Origin: Candidatus Avichristensenella intestinipullorum
GTDB lineage: Bacteria; Bacillota; Clostridia; Christensenellales; Aristaeellaceae
Direction of reading: 5' to 3'
NCBI GenBank assembly: GCA_018713305.1
Contig: DVFI01000099.1
Coordinates: 1 to 64,000, forward strand
Length of the DNA: 64,000 bases
Shown here: piece after piece, positions 7,955 to 15,954 of the stretch
Numbering within the stretch: the first letter of the stretch is position 1
How the letters are laid out: every line of letters starts with the position of its first letter
Program-made: the position numbers and the translations under genes
The notes under the pieces: model-generated
Databases searched by the model: none
The model's input: the letters and a program-made list of their open reading frames with translations, nothing else
Told to the model about the DNA's origin: nothing

Positions 7955-8680
7955 TCAGCGGCCGGAGACGGCGTCCGCATCCCCGGTCTCCCGCAGCGCG
8001 CGCCGGCTGTCGTTATACAGCAGATGGTAAAGCATGTCCTGCTGCGCGTCCGCCGCGCGGCGTTCCCGCACCGCGCGGAGAATCCGCCGATGCGTCAGCC
8101 GCGTCATCCGCGTCAGCGTCTCGGTGCGCTCATGCTCCAGCGAAAAGGCGACGACGCCCTGATGGATAATCGGAACGAGGCTGCCAACAACCTGATTGTG
8201 GCTGCAGCGCGCAAGCTGTTCGTGGAAGCGCTGGTCCTCGCGCGTGAAGTCCTCGCCCGCGTCCATGCGCGCCTCCACCGCCTCGCACCAGCCCTCCAGG
8301 GCGTCGATTTCCGCTCCGGTCGCGTTTTGCGCCGCCAACGCGGCGATGGGCGGCTCCACCATGATGCGCACCTGCATCAGGTCGCGCGCCAGGCGCATGC
8401 CATCCGACATGAACTGCAGCCCCAGCGGATCGTCCGCCACGCCCGGCCGTTCGGCCAGGAATGTGCCCGCGCCCTGGCGGATGTGCAGGATATTGCGCGA
8501 GGCCAGCGCCCGCTGCGCCTCGCGCAGGGTGTTGCGGCCCACGCCCAGCTGGCGCATCAAAGCGATTTCAGAGGGCAGCCGGTCGCCCGGCTGCAGCTTT
8601 TGCGCGCGGATATAGGCGATGATGCGCTGCGCGGTCTGCTCCGGCAGCGACCCAGCGCGCTTTTCTTCCTCCTGATGCAT
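7955..8680 (-). CDS. GntR-family (FadR-type) transcriptional regulator
   Basis: The 241-residue regulator has an N-terminal winged helix (QPGDRLPSEIALMRQLGVGR, residues about 34-53, and RQGAGTFL) and a C-terminal all-helical FCD domain with DQRFHEQLARCSHN and a later His (THRRILRA) that usually bind a metal and a carboxylate effector. FCD regulators typically control sugar-acid or fatty-acid catabolism, but no such gene is adjacent. The start is set at ATG 8680, seven bases after GGGAGG, rather than the upstream GTG. It lies 27 bp after the DUF2974 gene and may be cotranscribed with it. Confidence 0.9.
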   Translation of the reverse strand: MHQEEEKRAGSLPEQTAQRIIAYIRAQKLQPGDRLPSEIALMRQLGVGRNTLREAQRALASRNILHIRQGAGTFLAERPGVADDPLGLQFMSDGMRLARDLMQVRIMVEPPIAALAAQNATGAEIDALEGWCEAVEARMDAGEDFTREDQRFHEQLARCSHNQVVGSLVPIIHQGVVAFSLEHERTETLTRMTRLTHRRILRAVRERRAADAQQDMLYHLLYNDSRRALRETGDADAVSGR

Positions 8681-8707
8681 GGGCACGCCTCCCGTCCGTT
8701 TTCTTTT

Positions 8708-9829
8708 TTATTCCGATATCTCCTCATCCTTGCGCCAGGGCAGCCGAATGCTCCGCGCCACGACGGAAAACAGGCTCCCCAACGCACGTTCCAGCGCTTT
8801 TCTCTTGGTCGGTTCCAGCGCGCGCAGCGCGGAAAACCCCGCCAGCGCGCTGGCGGGCCAGTTGTCTTCCCAATCGGACAGCGTTCGCGCATGGGCGGCG
8901 GTGGCCATTTCGTACACGGCGTCGGCGAACAGGCGCTGCTCCTCGCGCGGCAGGCTGGCAATCCAGGCGCGCAGCACGCGGCTGGCGTCCAGGCTCGCCT
9001 CGCTCGGCTGTTCCGCCCGCAGCATGCGCGCGCCCATCATCTGCCAGGACAGCGCGTCGTGCTGCAATACCGATTTGTTCTCGCTCTGCACTACGGTATA
9101 GGTATCCTCATGCTCGAGCATCATGCCCACGATGGAGAAGCTGGGCAGATAGGTGCTCAGGCGCGGGCGGATGCGGGCGTAGCCCTCGGACGCCACGGTC
9201 TGCTCGTCCATGCCCGGGCCGTCATGGTTGATAATCTGGACGATGCGCGCCTGCACGCTCTGGGGGCAATGCGCCGCCGCATAGACCGCCAGGTTGCCGC
9301 CCTTGGAATGCCCGCAGACATACAGCGGGCCCGGCAGCGCCGCCGCGCCGCACAGATAGGACACCGCCTCGCGCTGGGCGGGCACCGGCGCGTCAAAGAC
9401 CATGTTCAGGTCTTCTTTCCAGCCCACGAGCGTATCGTCCGTACCGCGAAAGGCCACCTGCACGCTGCCGTCCCCGGGCTGTATGGTCAGGGCGGCGAAC
9501 TGCTTTTGATGTTCCTGCGAAATCTCGCTCACATACCCCGAAAGGCGCATCGGCGCAAACCGCGCGCTGACGGACAGCGCGGTCAGCAGGCGCTTGTTTC
9601 CCTCCCACAGATAGCTGGTCTGATGGATGGTTTCCGCTTCCGGATCCATCGCCAGCAGCCTGCTCGCCGCCTCGCCCAGCGCCACGCTGTCGCCATAGCC
9701 CGACGGCACCAGCCGGTCAAAGGCCACATAGGCCAGCTGGGAAAAAATCAGGCGGTCGTTTTCGTTGAGCGGGTCGCGGTCGACGGGCAAATCGCCCCGC
9801 CATGCCAGATAGTCCAGCATATTTGCCAT
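8708..9829 (-). CDS. DUF2974 (Mbeg1-like) alpha/beta-hydrolase
   Basis: The 373-residue cytosolic protein has the lipase-type nucleophile motif GHSKGGN (Ser175), preceded by VAFRGTDDTLVGWKED, the FRGTD strand-turn typical of lipase class 3 and DUF2974 proteins. The family includes Mbeg1-like putative lipases of Firmicutes; the substrate is unknown. The start is ATG 9829 behind GGAGGGAGAGCGC. It is divergent from nfo with 111 bp between, where the promoters of both genes must lie. The C terminus is Arg/Lys-rich and amphipathic, which could favour membrane contact. Confidence 0.85.
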   Translation of the reverse strand: MANMLDYLAWRGDLPVDRDPLNENDRLIFSQLAYVAFDRLVPSGYGDSVALGEAASRLLAMDPEAETIHQTSYLWEGNKRLLTALSVSARFAPMRLSGYVSEISQEHQKQFAALTIQPGDGSVQVAFRGTDDTLVGWKEDLNMVFDAPVPAQREAVSYLCGAAALPGPLYVCGHSKGGNLAVYAAAHCPQSVQARIVQIINHDGPGMDEQTVASEGYARIRPRLSTYLPSFSIVGMMLEHEDTYTVVQSENKSVLQHDALSWQMMGARMLRAEQPSEASLDASRVLRAWIASLPREEQRLFADAVYEMATAAHARTLSDWEDNWPASALAGFSALRALEPTKRKALERALGSLFSVVARSIRLPWRKDEEISE

Positions 9830-9888
9830 GCGCTCTCCCTCCGCTGCCGTGCCAGGTAATAGAAATATCGTAACATGCGCGGCGGCGC

Positions 9889-9917
9889 TTGTAAATCCCT
9901 GTTTGTTCCTGTACAAT
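9889..9917 (+). promoter_or_regulatory. Sigma-A promoter for nfo-ogt
   Basis: TTGTAA, 17 bases, TACAAT, with the -10 ending 23 bases before the nfo start and an AGAAGGAG ribosome site between. Confidence 0.8.
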
Positions 9918-9940
9918 GCAAATAGAAGGAGAAACGTGCC

Positions 9941-10774
9941 ATGTCATACCTGGGCAGCCATCTTTCCTCGGCCCGCGGCTATCTCGCCATGGGCCGCACC
10001 GCCCTTGCCATGGGCGCGGATACCTTTGCCTTTTTCCTGCGCAATCCGCGCGGCGGCGCAGCCAGGGCGGTCGCTCCCGAGGACATCCTCGCGCTGCGCG
10101 CCCTGCTGGAGGAGCACCGCTTCGGCCCGCTGGTCGCGCATGCGCCCTACACGCTCAACCCCTGCGGCAAGGACCCGCGCGTGCTGGCCTTTGCGCGCTC
10201 GGCGCTGGCGGAAGATTTGGCCCGGATGGAACTGATGCCCGGGCAGCTGTACAACCTGCATCCCGGCAGCCATGTGGGCCAGGGCCCGGACGCGGGCGTG
10301 CGTGGCGTTGCGGCCACGCTGGATGTGGTGCTCCACGAACCGATGCGCACGACCGTGCTGCTGGAAACCATGTCCGGCAAGGGCAGCGAGGTGGGCGGCA
10401 CGTTTGAAGAGCTGCGCGCCGTCATCGACCGCACGGCGCTGGGCGACCGGCTCGGCGTATGCCTGGACACCTGCCATGTCTGGGACGCGGGGTATGATAT
10501 TGCCGGCGACCTGGACGGCGTACTGGAAGCGTTTGACCGCGCGCTGGGCCTGTCCCGCCTGCGCGCCGTCCATCTCAACGACAGCCAGTACCCCCGGGGC
10601 AGCCATAAGGACCGCCATGCCCTGCTGGGCCGGGGCTGCATCGGGCCGGACGCGCTGCTGGCCGTGGCTTGCCATCCCCGGCTGCGCCATCTTCCCTTTA
10701 TCCTGGAAACCCCCACGGACGACGCCGGCCATGCGGCGGAAATTCAATGGTTGCGGGAGCGGATGCCGGTATGA
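9941..10774 (+). CDS. nfo: Deoxyribonuclease IV (endonuclease IV)
   Basis: This is an AP endonuclease of base-excision repair, cleaving 5' of abasic sites and removing 3' blocking groups with a trinuclear zinc centre. The 277-residue TIM-barrel protein shows the zinc ligands in order: NLHPGSH, LETMSGKG, CLDTCH, HLNDS, GSHKDRH and FILETP. Length and motif order are normal for the family. Its stop overlaps the ogt start (ATGA), giving a two-gene DNA-repair unit for abasic and alkylation damage. Confidence 0.95.
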   Translation: MSYLGSHLSSARGYLAMGRTALAMGADTFAFFLRNPRGGAARAVAPEDILALRALLEEHRFGPLVAHAPYTLNPCGKDPRVLAFARSALAEDLARMELMPGQLYNLHPGSHVGQGPDAGVRGVAATLDVVLHEPMRTTVLLETMSGKGSEVGGTFEELRAVIDRTALGDRLGVCLDTCHVWDAGYDIAGDLDGVLEAFDRALGLSRLRAVHLNDSQYPRGSHKDRHALLGRGCIGPDALLAVACHPRLRHLPFILETPTDDAGHAAEIQWLRERMPV

Positions 10775-11241
10775 AACAGGCAGTATGGGTGGATACGCCC
10801 CTGGGCCCGATGGGTCTGGCCGAGGAGGCGGGGAGCATGACCCACGTATTCTTTCGCGGCACAGCCGCTCCGGCCGCCTTCCGCGAGGGCTGGACTCCGC
10901 TGCTGCGCGAGGCGGCGCGCCAGCTGGACGAATACTTCGCCGGCGCGCGGCGGGCGTTTGCGCTTCCGCTGGCCCCGCAGGGCACGCCGTTTGAGCGCCA
11001 GGTCTGGGACGCGCTGCGCGCGATTCCCTATGGCCAGACGCTTTCCTACGGCGAGCTGGCCGCCCGTATCGGCAGGCCGGCCGCCGGCCGTGCCGTGGGC
11101 CGTGCCAACGGGCGCAATCCGCTTCCCATCCTGGTGCCCTGCCATCGGGTGATTGGCGCGGACGGCCGCCTGACCGGCTACGCGGGCGGCCTGGAGGCCA
11201 AGGCGTGGCTGTTGGCGCTGGAACGGCGGCACGGCGGCTGA
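10771..11241 (+). CDS. ogt: Methylated-DNA--protein-cysteine S-methyltransferase
   Basis: Ogt removes O6-alkyl groups from guanine by irreversible transfer to its own cysteine. The 156-residue protein has the acceptor motif PCHRVIG (Cys124), the helix-turn-helix with RAVGRANGRNPLPI, the Tyr region PYGQTLSYGELA, and a downstream GYAGGLEAK. The N-terminal domain is short, as in Ogt rather than Ada. The start ATG 10771 overlaps the nfo stop, so the two are translationally coupled. Confidence 0.95.
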   Translation: MKQAVWVDTPLGPMGLAEEAGSMTHVFFRGTAAPAAFREGWTPLLREAARQLDEYFAGARRAFALPLAPQGTPFERQVWDALRAIPYGQTLSYGELAARIGRPAAGRAVGRANGRNPLPILVPCHRVIGADGRLTGYAGGLEAKAWLLALERRHGG

Positions 11242-11350
11242 AACTGCGCCGCCGGGCTTGACGAACCCGGCGGAATATGGTTTACTTATTCTACCGCAAT
11301 TCCCTGCCGGCAAGGCAGCGAATGATTTCAAGCACGGAGATGCAGCATCT

Positions 11351-12040
11351 ATGACCATGACGTACACTGATATTCTGCTCCGGCTGTGCGTGGCCATCTG
11401 CGCAGGCGGCATCATCGGCTATGAGCGCGAGACGCGCCGCCATCCGGCCGGGCTGCGCACGCATATCCTGGTGTGCGTGGGCGCGGCCATCGTCGCCATT
11501 ATCGAGTCCAAGATTACCATGCAGGTCATGGAGCTCAACGCCGAGGGCGTCAATACCGTGACCGTCACGCTCGGCCGCATGAGCGCGCAGGTCGTCAGCG
11601 GCATCGGCTTTCTGGGCGCGGGCACCATCATTACCACCAAGCGCAACATCGCGGGCCTGACCACGGCGGCGTCGCTGTGGGCCGTCGCCTGCATCGGCAT
11701 CGCCGCGGGCATGGGCTATTACGGCATCTGCGCCCTGGGCGCCGGCTGCACGCTGGTGGTGCTCACCGTCATCAAGCGCATGGTCGTGGGCCATTTCTAC
11801 AAGATCGTCGAGGTCAGCTTCGTCCACCGCAAGGAGACGCTTGCTTTCCTGAACGACTACCTGTCCACCCGGCATATCCGCGTGCATAACGTGGACTTCC
11901 GCGTGGAGGAAGACGAGAACGGCAACATCTATACCAACGTCTATACCCTGGACATTCCCCGCAGAGTGGACAACGCGCAGGTCATCAACGATATTGCCGA
12001 ACATACCAACGTACGCAAGGTCAGGACGCGCGATCCATGA
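11351..12040 (+). CDS. MgtC/SapB-family membrane protein
   Basis: The 229-residue protein has about five transmembrane segments followed by a cytosolic ACT-like domain of about 80 residues. The MgtC signature is visible as GYERETRRHPAGLRTHILV, then SGIGFLGAGTII and GLTTAASLW. The family is linked to magnesium homeostasis and, in pathogens, to control of ATP synthase, but a transport activity is unproven. ATG 11351 is chosen with a weak GGAGATG upstream; ATG 11357 is possible. Its stop overlaps the ATG of the MATE gene. Confidence 0.9.
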   Translation: MTMTYTDILLRLCVAICAGGIIGYERETRRHPAGLRTHILVCVGAAIVAIIESKITMQVMELNAEGVNTVTVTLGRMSAQVVSGIGFLGAGTIITTKRNIAGLTTAASLWAVACIGIAAGMGYYGICALGAGCTLVVLTVIKRMVVGHFYKIVEVSFVHRKETLAFLNDYLSTRHIRVHNVDFRVEEDENGNIYTNVYTLDIPRRVDNAQVINDIAEHTNVRKVRTRDP

Positions 12041-13425
12041 TGCGCGTCCTTTCCCGGCTGCCGGACCGCCTGGGCGGAGCGGACTTCTGGAGGCCCGCCG
12101 TGCGCCTGGCCGTGCCGGTTGCGCTGCAAAATCTGCTGACCAGTTCGTTCGGCATGGTCGACACGCTCATGCTCGGCAAGCTCGGCGACGTGGCGGTCGC
12201 GTCGGTGGGCATGGCCGCACAGTGGGCGTGGCTTTTGCATATCTTTTTTTACGGCATGTCCTCCGGCGCGGCCGTCTTTCTGGCGCAGTACTGGGGCGCG
12301 CGGGACATGGACGGCATCCGGCGCAGCTACGGGGTTTTGTCGGTAGGATGCCTGAGCATTTCCGCGGTCATGTTCCTGCTGGCCTTTTTTGCGCCGGAGA
12401 CGGTCATCCGCCTGTATTCGACCGACCCGGTGGTGATAGAGGCGGGCGCGTCCTACCTGCGCATCGCCTGTTTCAGCTATGCCGCGCTGGCGCTGACGCA
12501 GATTTTCTGCACCGTGCTGCGCTCTACGGAAGTTGTCAACCTGCCCCTGTACGCCAGCATCTGCGGCGTTGCGCTCAACGCGGTGCTCAACTACGGCCTG
12601 ATTTTCGGCGCGTGGGGGCTGCCGGAGATGGGCGTGCGCGGCGCGGCGGTGGCGACGGTGGTTTCCTCGTGGAGCAGCCCGCTGGTCATCCTGGGCTTTT
12701 CCTGGTTCCGGCGCAACGTGCTCATCTGCCCGCTTCGCTCGCTCCTGCGCTTCAACGGCGCGTTCGTGCGCACGTTTATCCGCGTTTCCATCCCCGCGCT
12801 GCTGAACGAGGGACTTTGGGCGCTGGGCACGACGGGGTATAACATGGTCTTTGGCCGGATGGGCACCAGCCAATATGCCGCCCTGACCATTTTCCGCACC
12901 ATTGAGGGCATGTTCTTCGCCTTCTACGTCGGGATTTGCCATGCCTCGGGCGTGCTGGTGGGCAGGGAGCTGGGCGCGGGCCGAACGGACAGCAGCATCC
13001 TCTATGCCAAGCGCTTTACGGCGGTCATGCCCATCGTTTCCGTTCTCGTCGGCGTCATCATGATACTCACGCGCGGCGCGTTTCTGGGGCTGTTCGACGT
13101 GTCGCAGGAGGTATCGGAGTACGCCAAGGCCATCATGCTCATCTACGCATGCGAGGTCCCCATCCGCAACATCTCCTACATCACCGTCTGCGGCGTGTTC
13201 CGCCCGGGCGGGGATACGCGCGTGGGCGTGTTGTACGACATCATCAGCGTATGGTGCATCGCCCTGCCGGTCACGGCCCTTTGCGGGCTGGTGCTGCGCT
13301 GGGACTTCCTGGTGGTCTATCTGCTGATGCTGGTATGCGAGGACTGGGTGAAGGCCGTGCTGTGCCTGCGAAGGCTGCTGAGCCTGAAATGGATAAAGCC
13401 CGTGGTGGACGGCCCCAAGGTGTAG
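12037..13425 (+). CDS. MATE-family efflux transporter 1
   Basis: The 462-residue, 12-helix exporter of the MatE fold uses an Na+ or H+ gradient to expel organic cations or toxins. Family features are VALQNLLTSSFGMVDTLMLG in helix 1, AQYWGARD in the loop after helix 2, and the pseudo-symmetric second half beginning SIPALLNEGLWALG. It is translationally coupled to mgtC (ATGATG overlap). This is one of three MATE genes in the window. The substrate cannot be inferred. Confidence 0.92.
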   Translation: MMRVLSRLPDRLGGADFWRPAVRLAVPVALQNLLTSSFGMVDTLMLGKLGDVAVASVGMAAQWAWLLHIFFYGMSSGAAVFLAQYWGARDMDGIRRSYGVLSVGCLSISAVMFLLAFFAPETVIRLYSTDPVVIEAGASYLRIACFSYAALALTQIFCTVLRSTEVVNLPLYASICGVALNAVLNYGLIFGAWGLPEMGVRGAAVATVVSSWSSPLVILGFSWFRRNVLICPLRSLLRFNGAFVRTFIRVSIPALLNEGLWALGTTGYNMVFGRMGTSQYAALTIFRTIEGMFFAFYVGICHASGVLVGRELGAGRTDSSILYAKRFTAVMPIVSVLVGVIMILTRGAFLGLFDVSQEVSEYAKAIMLIYACEVPIRNISYITVCGVFRPGGDTRVGVLYDIISVWCIALPVTALCGLVLRWDFLVVYLLMLVCEDWVKAVLCLRRLLSLKWIKPVVDGPKV

Positions 13426-13491
13426 CGCCGCGCTGCGGCCTGCGTTTGCCCCTCTTTTTCTGCCGGCATTCCCGCACAAGCGCATACAAAA

Positions 13492-13530
13492 GCCGCCGCC
13501 GGGGCGTTCCCCTGTGCGGCGGCATTCTTT
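13492..13530. terminator. Bidirectional terminator between convergent genes
   Basis: An outer 8-bp stem GCCGCCGC/GCGGCGGC and an inner GGGG/CCCC stem with CGTT loop are flanked by ATTCTTTT on plus and TTTT on minus. It serves the MATE gene on plus and probably the acyltransferase operon on minus. Confidence 0.75.
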
Positions 13531-13564
13531 TGTGCTGCAGACCCGTCACCCCGTCATGGCGTCC

Positions 13565-13591
13565 GCCCGGCCGCCGGTCGGACGGCCGGGC
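13565..13591 (-). terminator. GC-rich hairpin after the DUF4358 gene
   Basis: A perfect 9-bp stem (GCCCGGCCG and its complement) with a 9-base loop sits 24 bases after the DUF4358 stop on the minus strand. It lacks a T-run, so it may protect the 3' end or assist the terminator at 13492. Confidence 0.4.
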
Positions 13592-13615
13592 GTTTGCGCG
13601 CGGGAGGTGTCCCGG

Positions 13616-14092
13616 TTATTTCCAGGCCTCGTCCAGCGCGGCGGCGGCCGCCTCGGCGTCGGGGGCAATGACGAGCACCGCCTGCAGGCCGCGGGTCCGG
13701 AGCAGCGCGTTTTCCACCTTGGGCAGCTCGTCCGGCCGGTAGTCGCGGTATTCCTCCTCCAGGGCCGCGCGGTAGGCTTCCAGCGCCTCGCGGAGCGTTT
13801 CCAGGGCGTCCTCGTCCACGGCGGTCAACACCACAATGGCTTCCGGCGTCGCGCGCGATGCGTCCAGGGACATGGCGGCGTCCGCCAGCAGCGCCTCGTC
13901 AATGTCCAGCTGCACCGCGGCCCGCGCCTGCGGGATGGCCGTCAGCTCGGCAAACGTCTGGGAAGCGGCCAATGTCTCCGCCAGCCCGGCGCAGTCGGGC
14001 GCGGTCTCTGCCTGGGGCGAGCAGGCGCACAGGGCCAGGCACAGCGCGCAGAGCAGCGGCAGCAGCGCCGCGTATCGGATGGCACATTTCAT
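13616..14092 (-). CDS. DUF4358 lipoprotein
   Basis: The 158-residue protein has a lipoprotein signal (ALCAC, Cys24) followed by a single Ala/Leu/Glu-rich domain that matches my memory of DUF4358, a Clostridial family found beside DHHW and MBOAT genes. It is the last gene of the MBOAT-DHHW-SGNH-DUF4358 operon; its ATG overlaps the SGNH stop (ATGA) with AGGAGG seven bases upstream. The role is unknown; an accessory lipoprotein of surface polymer acylation is the contextual guess. Confidence 0.75.
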   Translation of the reverse strand: MKCAIRYAALLPLLCALCLALCACSPQAETAPDCAGLAETLAASQTFAELTAIPQARAAVQLDIDEALLADAAMSLDASRATPEAIVVLTAVDEDALETLREALEAYRAALEEEYRDYRPDELPKVENALLRTRGLQAVLVIAPDAEAAAAALDEAWK

Positions 14093-14889
14093 GGATATTC
14101 CTCCTGTCCGTCCGGAATGGCGTGGGTATACAGGTATGCCGACAGCAGGTCATAGGCGGACGCGCGCAGATGAATGCCGTCCCCCGCGCCGTACTCACCG
14201 TCCAGCAGGCCCTTTTCGTTGCGCAGCAGGTGGTTGACGTGCAGGTAATAGACGTTATGCGCAGCCGCCAGCGCCCGGAGCCCTTCGTTGAATTCGTCCA
14301 CGCGCTCGTTGGTATAGTTGGCGTACTGTTCCTGCGCGACCAGCTTGACCGGCGTCAGGGAAACCAGGTAAATCAGCGTATGCGGCAGGCGCGGAATCAG
14401 CGCGTTGAGCAGCCGGTCATAGTCCTCCAGCACCAGCTTGGCGGCTTTGGTGTCCACGCCGTTGCTCCCCAGCCACAGATACACCTTCGTCGGCTGCATG
14501 CTCTCCAGCTTCTCCGACAGCGTCACATACCGGTTGTCCACCTCAAAAATATGGTCGCTTTCCGCCGTGCGCGGGGAAAGCCCGGTCTCCCATATCGTCG
14601 TCAGCTCCGGCACGACCCCCAGCAGCTCAAACGACGCCGCCGTGGAATCGCCCACCAGCACCGCGCCGGCAAAATAGCCGTCGTCCACCCGATCGCATTC
14701 GGGCACGTCCGGGACGGGATAGCCTTCGGCCACAAAGCCGGACAGCGCATGCGGCGCGGGCGTCTCCTCGGCCAGGGCCGGTGCGCACAGCGCCAGGCAC
14801 AGCAGCGCGCAGAGCGCTATGCGCCCCAATCCAGGCCGTGTACCGCCAGGTTTCGATCCTCGGCAAAGCCGGACAGTCCATACAGGCAT
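14089..14889 (-). CDS. Secreted SGNH/GDSL hydrolase of an acyltransferase operon
   Basis: The 266-residue protein has an N-terminal signal (hydrophobic core ALCALLCLALCAPALA) and an SGNH fold: block I VGDSTAASFEL (Ser82), block III WLGSNGVD and block V DGIHLR. SGNH proteins beside MBOAT proteins move or remove acetyl groups on extracellular glycans. The start ATG 14889 is supported by GGAGGAAATCGT but lies 73 bp inside the DHHW gene, an unusually long overlap. A shorter start at TTG (about 14827) would also give a signal peptide but has a poor ribosome site. Confidence 0.82.
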   Translation of the reverse strand: MPVWTVRLCRGSKPGGTRPGLGRIALCALLCLALCAPALAEETPAPHALSGFVAEGYPVPDVPECDRVDDGYFAGAVLVGDSTAASFELLGVVPELTTIWETGLSPRTAESDHIFEVDNRYVTLSEKLESMQPTKVYLWLGSNGVDTKAAKLVLEDYDRLLNALIPRLPHTLIYLVSLTPVKLVAQEQYANYTNERVDEFNEGLRALAAAHNVYYLHVNHLLRNEKGLLDGEYGAGDGIHLRASAYDLLSAYLYTHAIPDGQEEYP

Positions 14890-15935
14890 ACGATTTCCTC
14901 CGCTTCCATGGTTTCCGTTTCTTCCAGCACGTCGCCCGCGTAATACCGCAAATCCAGCGCCACGACGCGCGAAAAATGCTGGGCCAGCGCCGGCAGCAGC
15001 GCGTTGGCATACGAATCCTTGAGCACCAGCAGCGTGCCCCGCGGCGCGTCCGGGTTTTCCAGCGTGATGCGGCCGTAGTTGCCCCACAGAAGCGCCGCAT
15101 ACTTGTCGCGCCCCGCCATCGCGTCCGGATTGAACAGCAGGTCCTTTTCCTCCGTTTCCACGCGCAGCGTCACGCCGTCGTACAGGTCGAAGGTAAGCGT
15201 GTCCGGCGCGCACAGCGGCGAAGGCGCCTGGGCAAAATAAGCGCCGTAGAACCCGTCCTCCGCCAGCGTCTGCGCGGGCTGCGCCGGCTGCTGTTCCCAC
15301 TGCGCCGCCAACGCCTCGTACGCCACGCGCGCGCCGGCGGCCGTCCAGTGATGGTCCAGACGATAGTACAGCATCTCCTCCGCCCGCTCGCGCATGGACG
15401 GGAGCACGTCCACCACGTTGACCCGAACCGCCTTGTCATCCAGCGCCCGAAGCAGCGCTCCCTGGTCGGCCGCCGGGTACTGCCACGGCAGCTCCGCGCC
15501 GTACACGGCGCTGGACAGGGGCGCCAGCAGCAGGCGGACCGTCCTGCCCGTTCGCGCGGCCAGCGCCTCCAGCGCCTCCAGGTTCGCCTCGGCCGTGCGC
15601 ATATCAAAGTCCGCCGCCGTGCATGCCTCGAACCGGCGCCCTCCGCTGCCCAGGAGCACGCCGTTGCGCTCCGTCCGCAGCAGCAGCGTCTCCCACAGCG
15701 CATTGAGCTGCATCCAGCCCTGCCGCCCGGGCAGCTGATCGGCCGCGACATCCTCCATGGCCTGCATCCATCGCCCGCTGACGACCGAAGCCCAGGTCGG
15801 CGCGCTCCCCGTGGCCAGGGGCCGGTTTTCCCAGTCCGAGCGCGCTTTCTCCGGCAGCACAAGCTGCAGGGCCGCCAGCGACAGCAGCAGCGCCATGGCC
15901 AGGACAAACAGCGGGCATTGCATTCGCCTGCGCAT
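14817..15935 (-). CDS. DHHW-family (AlgJ/AlgX-like) protein
   Basis: The 372-residue membrane-anchored protein has one N-terminal transmembrane helix and carries the family name motif DHHWT at residues 194-198. Further on, LKDSYANALLP is the AlgX/AlgJ-like Ser block. Such proteins are the extracytoplasmic SGNH-like partners of AlgI-type MBOAT acyltransferases and catalyse or assist O-acetylation of exopolysaccharide or wall polymers. It follows the MBOAT gene by 19 bp and overlaps the next SGNH gene. Both acyl-handling partners are therefore present in one operon. Confidence 0.88.
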   Translation of the reverse strand: MRRRMQCPLFVLAMALLLSLAALQLVLPEKARSDWENRPLATGSAPTWASVVSGRWMQAMEDVAADQLPGRQGWMQLNALWETLLLRTERNGVLLGSGGRRFEACTAADFDMRTAEANLEALEALAARTGRTVRLLLAPLSSAVYGAELPWQYPAADQGALLRALDDKAVRVNVVDVLPSMRERAEEMLYYRLDHHWTAAGARVAYEALAAQWEQQPAQPAQTLAEDGFYGAYFAQAPSPLCAPDTLTFDLYDGVTLRVETEEKDLLFNPDAMAGRDKYAALLWGNYGRITLENPDAPRGTLLVLKDSYANALLPALAQHFSRVVALDLRYYAGDVLEETETMEAEEIVCLYGLSGFAEDRNLAVHGLDWGA

Positions 15936-15954
15936 GCCGTGCCTCCTTTCGGTG

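Noticed and set aside
6737-9859. 1040-residue ORF on the plus strand
   Set aside because: It runs opposite murA, a secreted-protein gene, the GntR gene and the DUF2974 gene. Its composition is that of a high-GC antisense frame and it has no ribosome site.
14089-15300. 403-residue form of the SGNH gene
   Set aside because: The upstream extension reads antisense-like Gly/Arg/Ala sequence through the DHHW gene; the 14889 ATG has the ribosome site and gives a signal peptide.
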